From Streptomyces sp. CC208A (GTDB taxonomy: Bacteria; Actinomycetota; Actinomycetes; Streptomycetales; Streptomycetaceae), in assembly GCF_030010625.1 (NCBI RefSeq), contig NZ_JASCXN010000022.1, positions 62,001 through 126,000 on the forward strand: 64,000 bases of DNA. The letters run 5' to 3'. Shown here one piece after another: positions 62,619 through 64,000 of the stretch. The position numbers and the translations under genes are program-made. The notes under the pieces were generated by a model. The model was given only the letters and a program-made list of their open reading frames with translations, made no database searches and was not told the origin of the DNA. Within the stretch, counting starts at the first letter, position 1; each line of letters starts with the position of its first letter.

Positions 62619-63074
62619 TCAGCCTGTCGGGTTCGCGTCGTCCACCGCATCGCCGGTGACCACGGCGGCGAAGTCCCCCACCCCGACCAGCCGCGCCCCT
62701 TCGCACAGGTAGCCGGCGGTCAGCAGCGTGAGGAGGCTCCCGTCCTCGGGGTCGAACTCGACGTCCCGCACCTCCCCGAGCCGGTCGCCCCGGTCCGTCA
62801 TCAGCGCCTTCCCCCGCGCGTCGCCCGGAGCGGTCCCCGCTTCACCGCCGGAGAGGCGCTCGTCGGCGTCGGGGGTACGGCGGACCATCACCGCGTCCGG
62901 CCCGCACGCCTGCACCGCGCCCCACGGCACGGTCGTCAGATGGGCACCGGCACGGATCCGCAGCGCCTGTACGCGGGCGGGTCCCGGGCTCAGCAGGAGC
63001 CCGGTCACCTTCCCCAGTGTCTCCCCGGTGCTCACCAGGACGACCTGCCGTCCCTCCAGGTCACTGCCCAGCAT
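62619..63074 (-). CDS. PRC-barrel domain protein
   Basis: Protein of 151 residues with two PRC-barrel-like halves (EGRQVVLVSTGETLGKVTG, GKALMTDRGDRLGEVRDVEFD). The start overlaps the upstream PRC gene by 14 bases. PRC-barrel proteins bind RNA or support photosystem, RNA or pH/stress functions; role here unknown. Confidence 0.8.
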   Translation of the reverse strand: MLGSDLEGRQVVLVSTGETLGKVTGLLLSPGPARVQALRIRAGAHLTTVPWGAVQACGPDAVMVRRTPDADERLSGGEAGTAPGDARGKALMTDRGDRLGEVRDVEFDPEDGSLLTLLTAGYLCEGARLVGVGDFAAVVTGDAVDDANPTG

Positions 63075-63633
63075 CGCTCGTACCCTCCTCGCGCGAGCCC
63101 CGCGCCGCCTTCCGGAAGTCGGCCAGATCGCCGACGGCGGAACGCAGGGCGGCGGCGGGCACCAGGACGCGCTCCGCCGAGACCACGACCGGGGCGGAGA
63201 GCGGCACCAGGACGGTGCCCTTCTCTCCGTGCCGGTCCAGCTTCACCTCGTACCCGGCCAGCCTCGCGTCGTCGGCCGTCACGTCGAGCACGACATCGGT
63301 CACCTTGCCCACGTCCTCGCCCTCCTGCGTGAGGACGCGTGCTCCCAGCATGTCGGCCCCGCCCCCGGCGCCGGAAGCCATGTCGGCTCCCTCGCGCAGC
63401 GCGTCCCGGTCGGCGACCATGACGGCGTCCCGGCCGAGGGCGTGGACGGCGCTCCACGCGATCGCCTCCTTCAGCGGCCCGGACAGCGCCCCGCGCCCGC
63501 TGAGCGTGAAGGCCCGTACCCGGCCGGACTCGGGATCGACGACCACATCCTTGACCTGGGCGAGCGCATCGCCGTGCAGCGTCAGGACCGGACGGCCCAC
63601 GACGTCTCCCGCCCGGATGAGGAAGGCGTTCAT
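63061..63633 (-). CDS. PRC-barrel domain protein
   Basis: Protein of 190 residues with PRC-barrel motifs GDVVGRPVLTLHGDALAQVKD and GARVLTQEGEDVGKVTDVVL. ATG 63633 overlaps the stop of the small membrane protein. The two PRC genes are paralogues in one operon. Confidence 0.8.
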   Translation of the reverse strand: MNAFLIRAGDVVGRPVLTLHGDALAQVKDVVVDPESGRVRAFTLSGRGALSGPLKEAIAWSAVHALGRDAVMVADRDALREGADMASGAGGGADMLGARVLTQEGEDVGKVTDVVLDVTADDARLAGYEVKLDRHGEKGTVLVPLSAPVVVSAERVLVPAAALRSAVGDLADFRKAARGSREEGTSDAGQ

Positions 63634-63773
63634 CGCTCATCGCCGTCCCCGGGCAGATGATGCTCGTCGGCGATCACCCCGCCACGCCGGCGCCGAGCCT
63701 GGGTCACGAGTGTCGACACCCCGATCACGATCAGGATGACGAGGACTATCGCCAGCCACGTCCACCACTCCAT
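63630..63773 (-). CDS. Small membrane protein, 47 aa
   Basis: MEWWTWLAIVLVILIVIGVS then TLVTQARRRRGG: a single membrane helix followed by a basic segment and an acidic tail. The stop overlaps the first PRC gene by ATGA, so it is the first cistron of this operon. ATG 63773 has AAAGGGG. Function unknown. Confidence 0.75.
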   Translation of the reverse strand: MEWWTWLAIVLVILIVIGVSTLVTQARRRRGGVIADEHHLPGDGDER

Positions 63774-63848
63774 GGGAACCCCTTTCCCCGACCGTCGGCG
63801 TACCGGTCGGTCGGGTCGCCCTCGCTCCGTCGAGCGGGTGCCCGGCGA

Positions 63849-64000
63849 CTACCCCCTTTCCCGCCCGGAACACGGTCGTTCCGACACCTCCTTCACCGCT
63901 CGCTCGAACCGGGTCACGCCCGGGAGATCCGGCATGGAACGGGCGGCCGGGAACAGGAGGACCCGGCAGTCCGTGGGCCGGCCGGGCCGCGGCGCTCGCC
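63849..64000 (-). CDS. Partial gene, C-terminal end only
   Basis: A minus-strand frame open to the window edge, ending at TAG 63849-63851: VLLFPAARSMPDLPGVTRFE then RAVKEVSERPC. Not recognised. The N-terminus is outside the window. It lies upstream of the small membrane protein gene. Confidence 0.4.
   Translation of the reverse strand, partial: RAPRPGRPTDCRVLLFPAARSMPDLPGVTRFERAVKEVSERPCSGRERG

Overview
The window is chromosomal DNA of a high-GC Gram-positive actinomycete, almost certainly a Streptomyces or close relative. Reasons: very high GC with strong third-position G/C, frequent GTG starts, rare TTA (bldA-type) codons, a conservon (cvnABCD plus a GAF gene), a SARP regulator, a DUF2180 protein, an xlnA-like GH10/CBM13 xylanase and a xylobiose-type ABC transporter beside it. 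No CRISPR array, insertion sequence or rRNA was seen; there is one tRNA, tRNA-Pro(GGG).

Layout. 1-10.2 kb: a metallo-beta-lactamase-fold hydrolase, an apparently empty stretch, then two adjacent NTPase-based conflict-type modules: a small protein plus STAND NTPase with SEL1 repeats (both broken by single-base shifts in C runs), then a Trypco1-like protein with a trypsin/STAND/beta-propeller protein. 10.3-15.4 kb: housekeeping and decayed genes (alpha/beta hydrolases, nitronate monooxygenase, lipoprotein, EamA transporter). 15.5-28.4 kb: a xylan and arabinoxylan utilisation locus: secreted GH10 xylanase, LacI regulator, and a long divergent operon for sugar uptake (binding protein, two permeases), GH30, a second GH10, three intracellular accessory enzymes and a GH62 arabinofuranosidase. 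CGAAA-N(2-3)-TTTCG operators flank the regulator.

28.8-34.1 kb: a candidate ribosomally synthesised and modified peptide (RiPP) locus: a 36-residue precursor-like peptide, a fused PqqD-like/M50 membrane protease, a TPR protein with a degenerate ATPase-like front end, a flavin-reductase-fold protein and a SARP regulator. Three direct repeats at 11-bp pitch lie upstream of the peptide gene and a 42-bp perfect palindrome lies just after it. I recognise no described family with this gene set. 34.4-43.0 kb: a two-gene unit of an uncharacterised 761-residue protein and a 2050-residue protein with a P-loop ATPase domain; I assign no known function, but size, architecture and position suggest a conflict or defence role.

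43.2-54.4 kb: serine hydrolase/TetR pair, truncated ABC-2 permease, GH15 enzyme, LuxR-type pseudogene, AhpD-like protein, F420-type oxidoreductase, MarR regulator, PP2C phosphatase, NYN and GNAT proteins. 54.9-58.7 kb: the conservon. 58.8-64 kb: acyl-CoA dehydrogenase, tRNA-Pro with an adjoining integrase relic, DUF2180 protein, a multiply frameshifted SGNH hydrolase, and a small membrane protein/PRC-barrel operon.

Cross-cutting: in-frame TTA codons occur in the Trypco1-like gene, the GH30 gene, the 761-residue gene (two), the serine hydrolase and cvnC, which would make them dependent on the developmental leucyl-tRNA. Single-base frameshifts in short C/G runs recur and may be real decay or sequence error.
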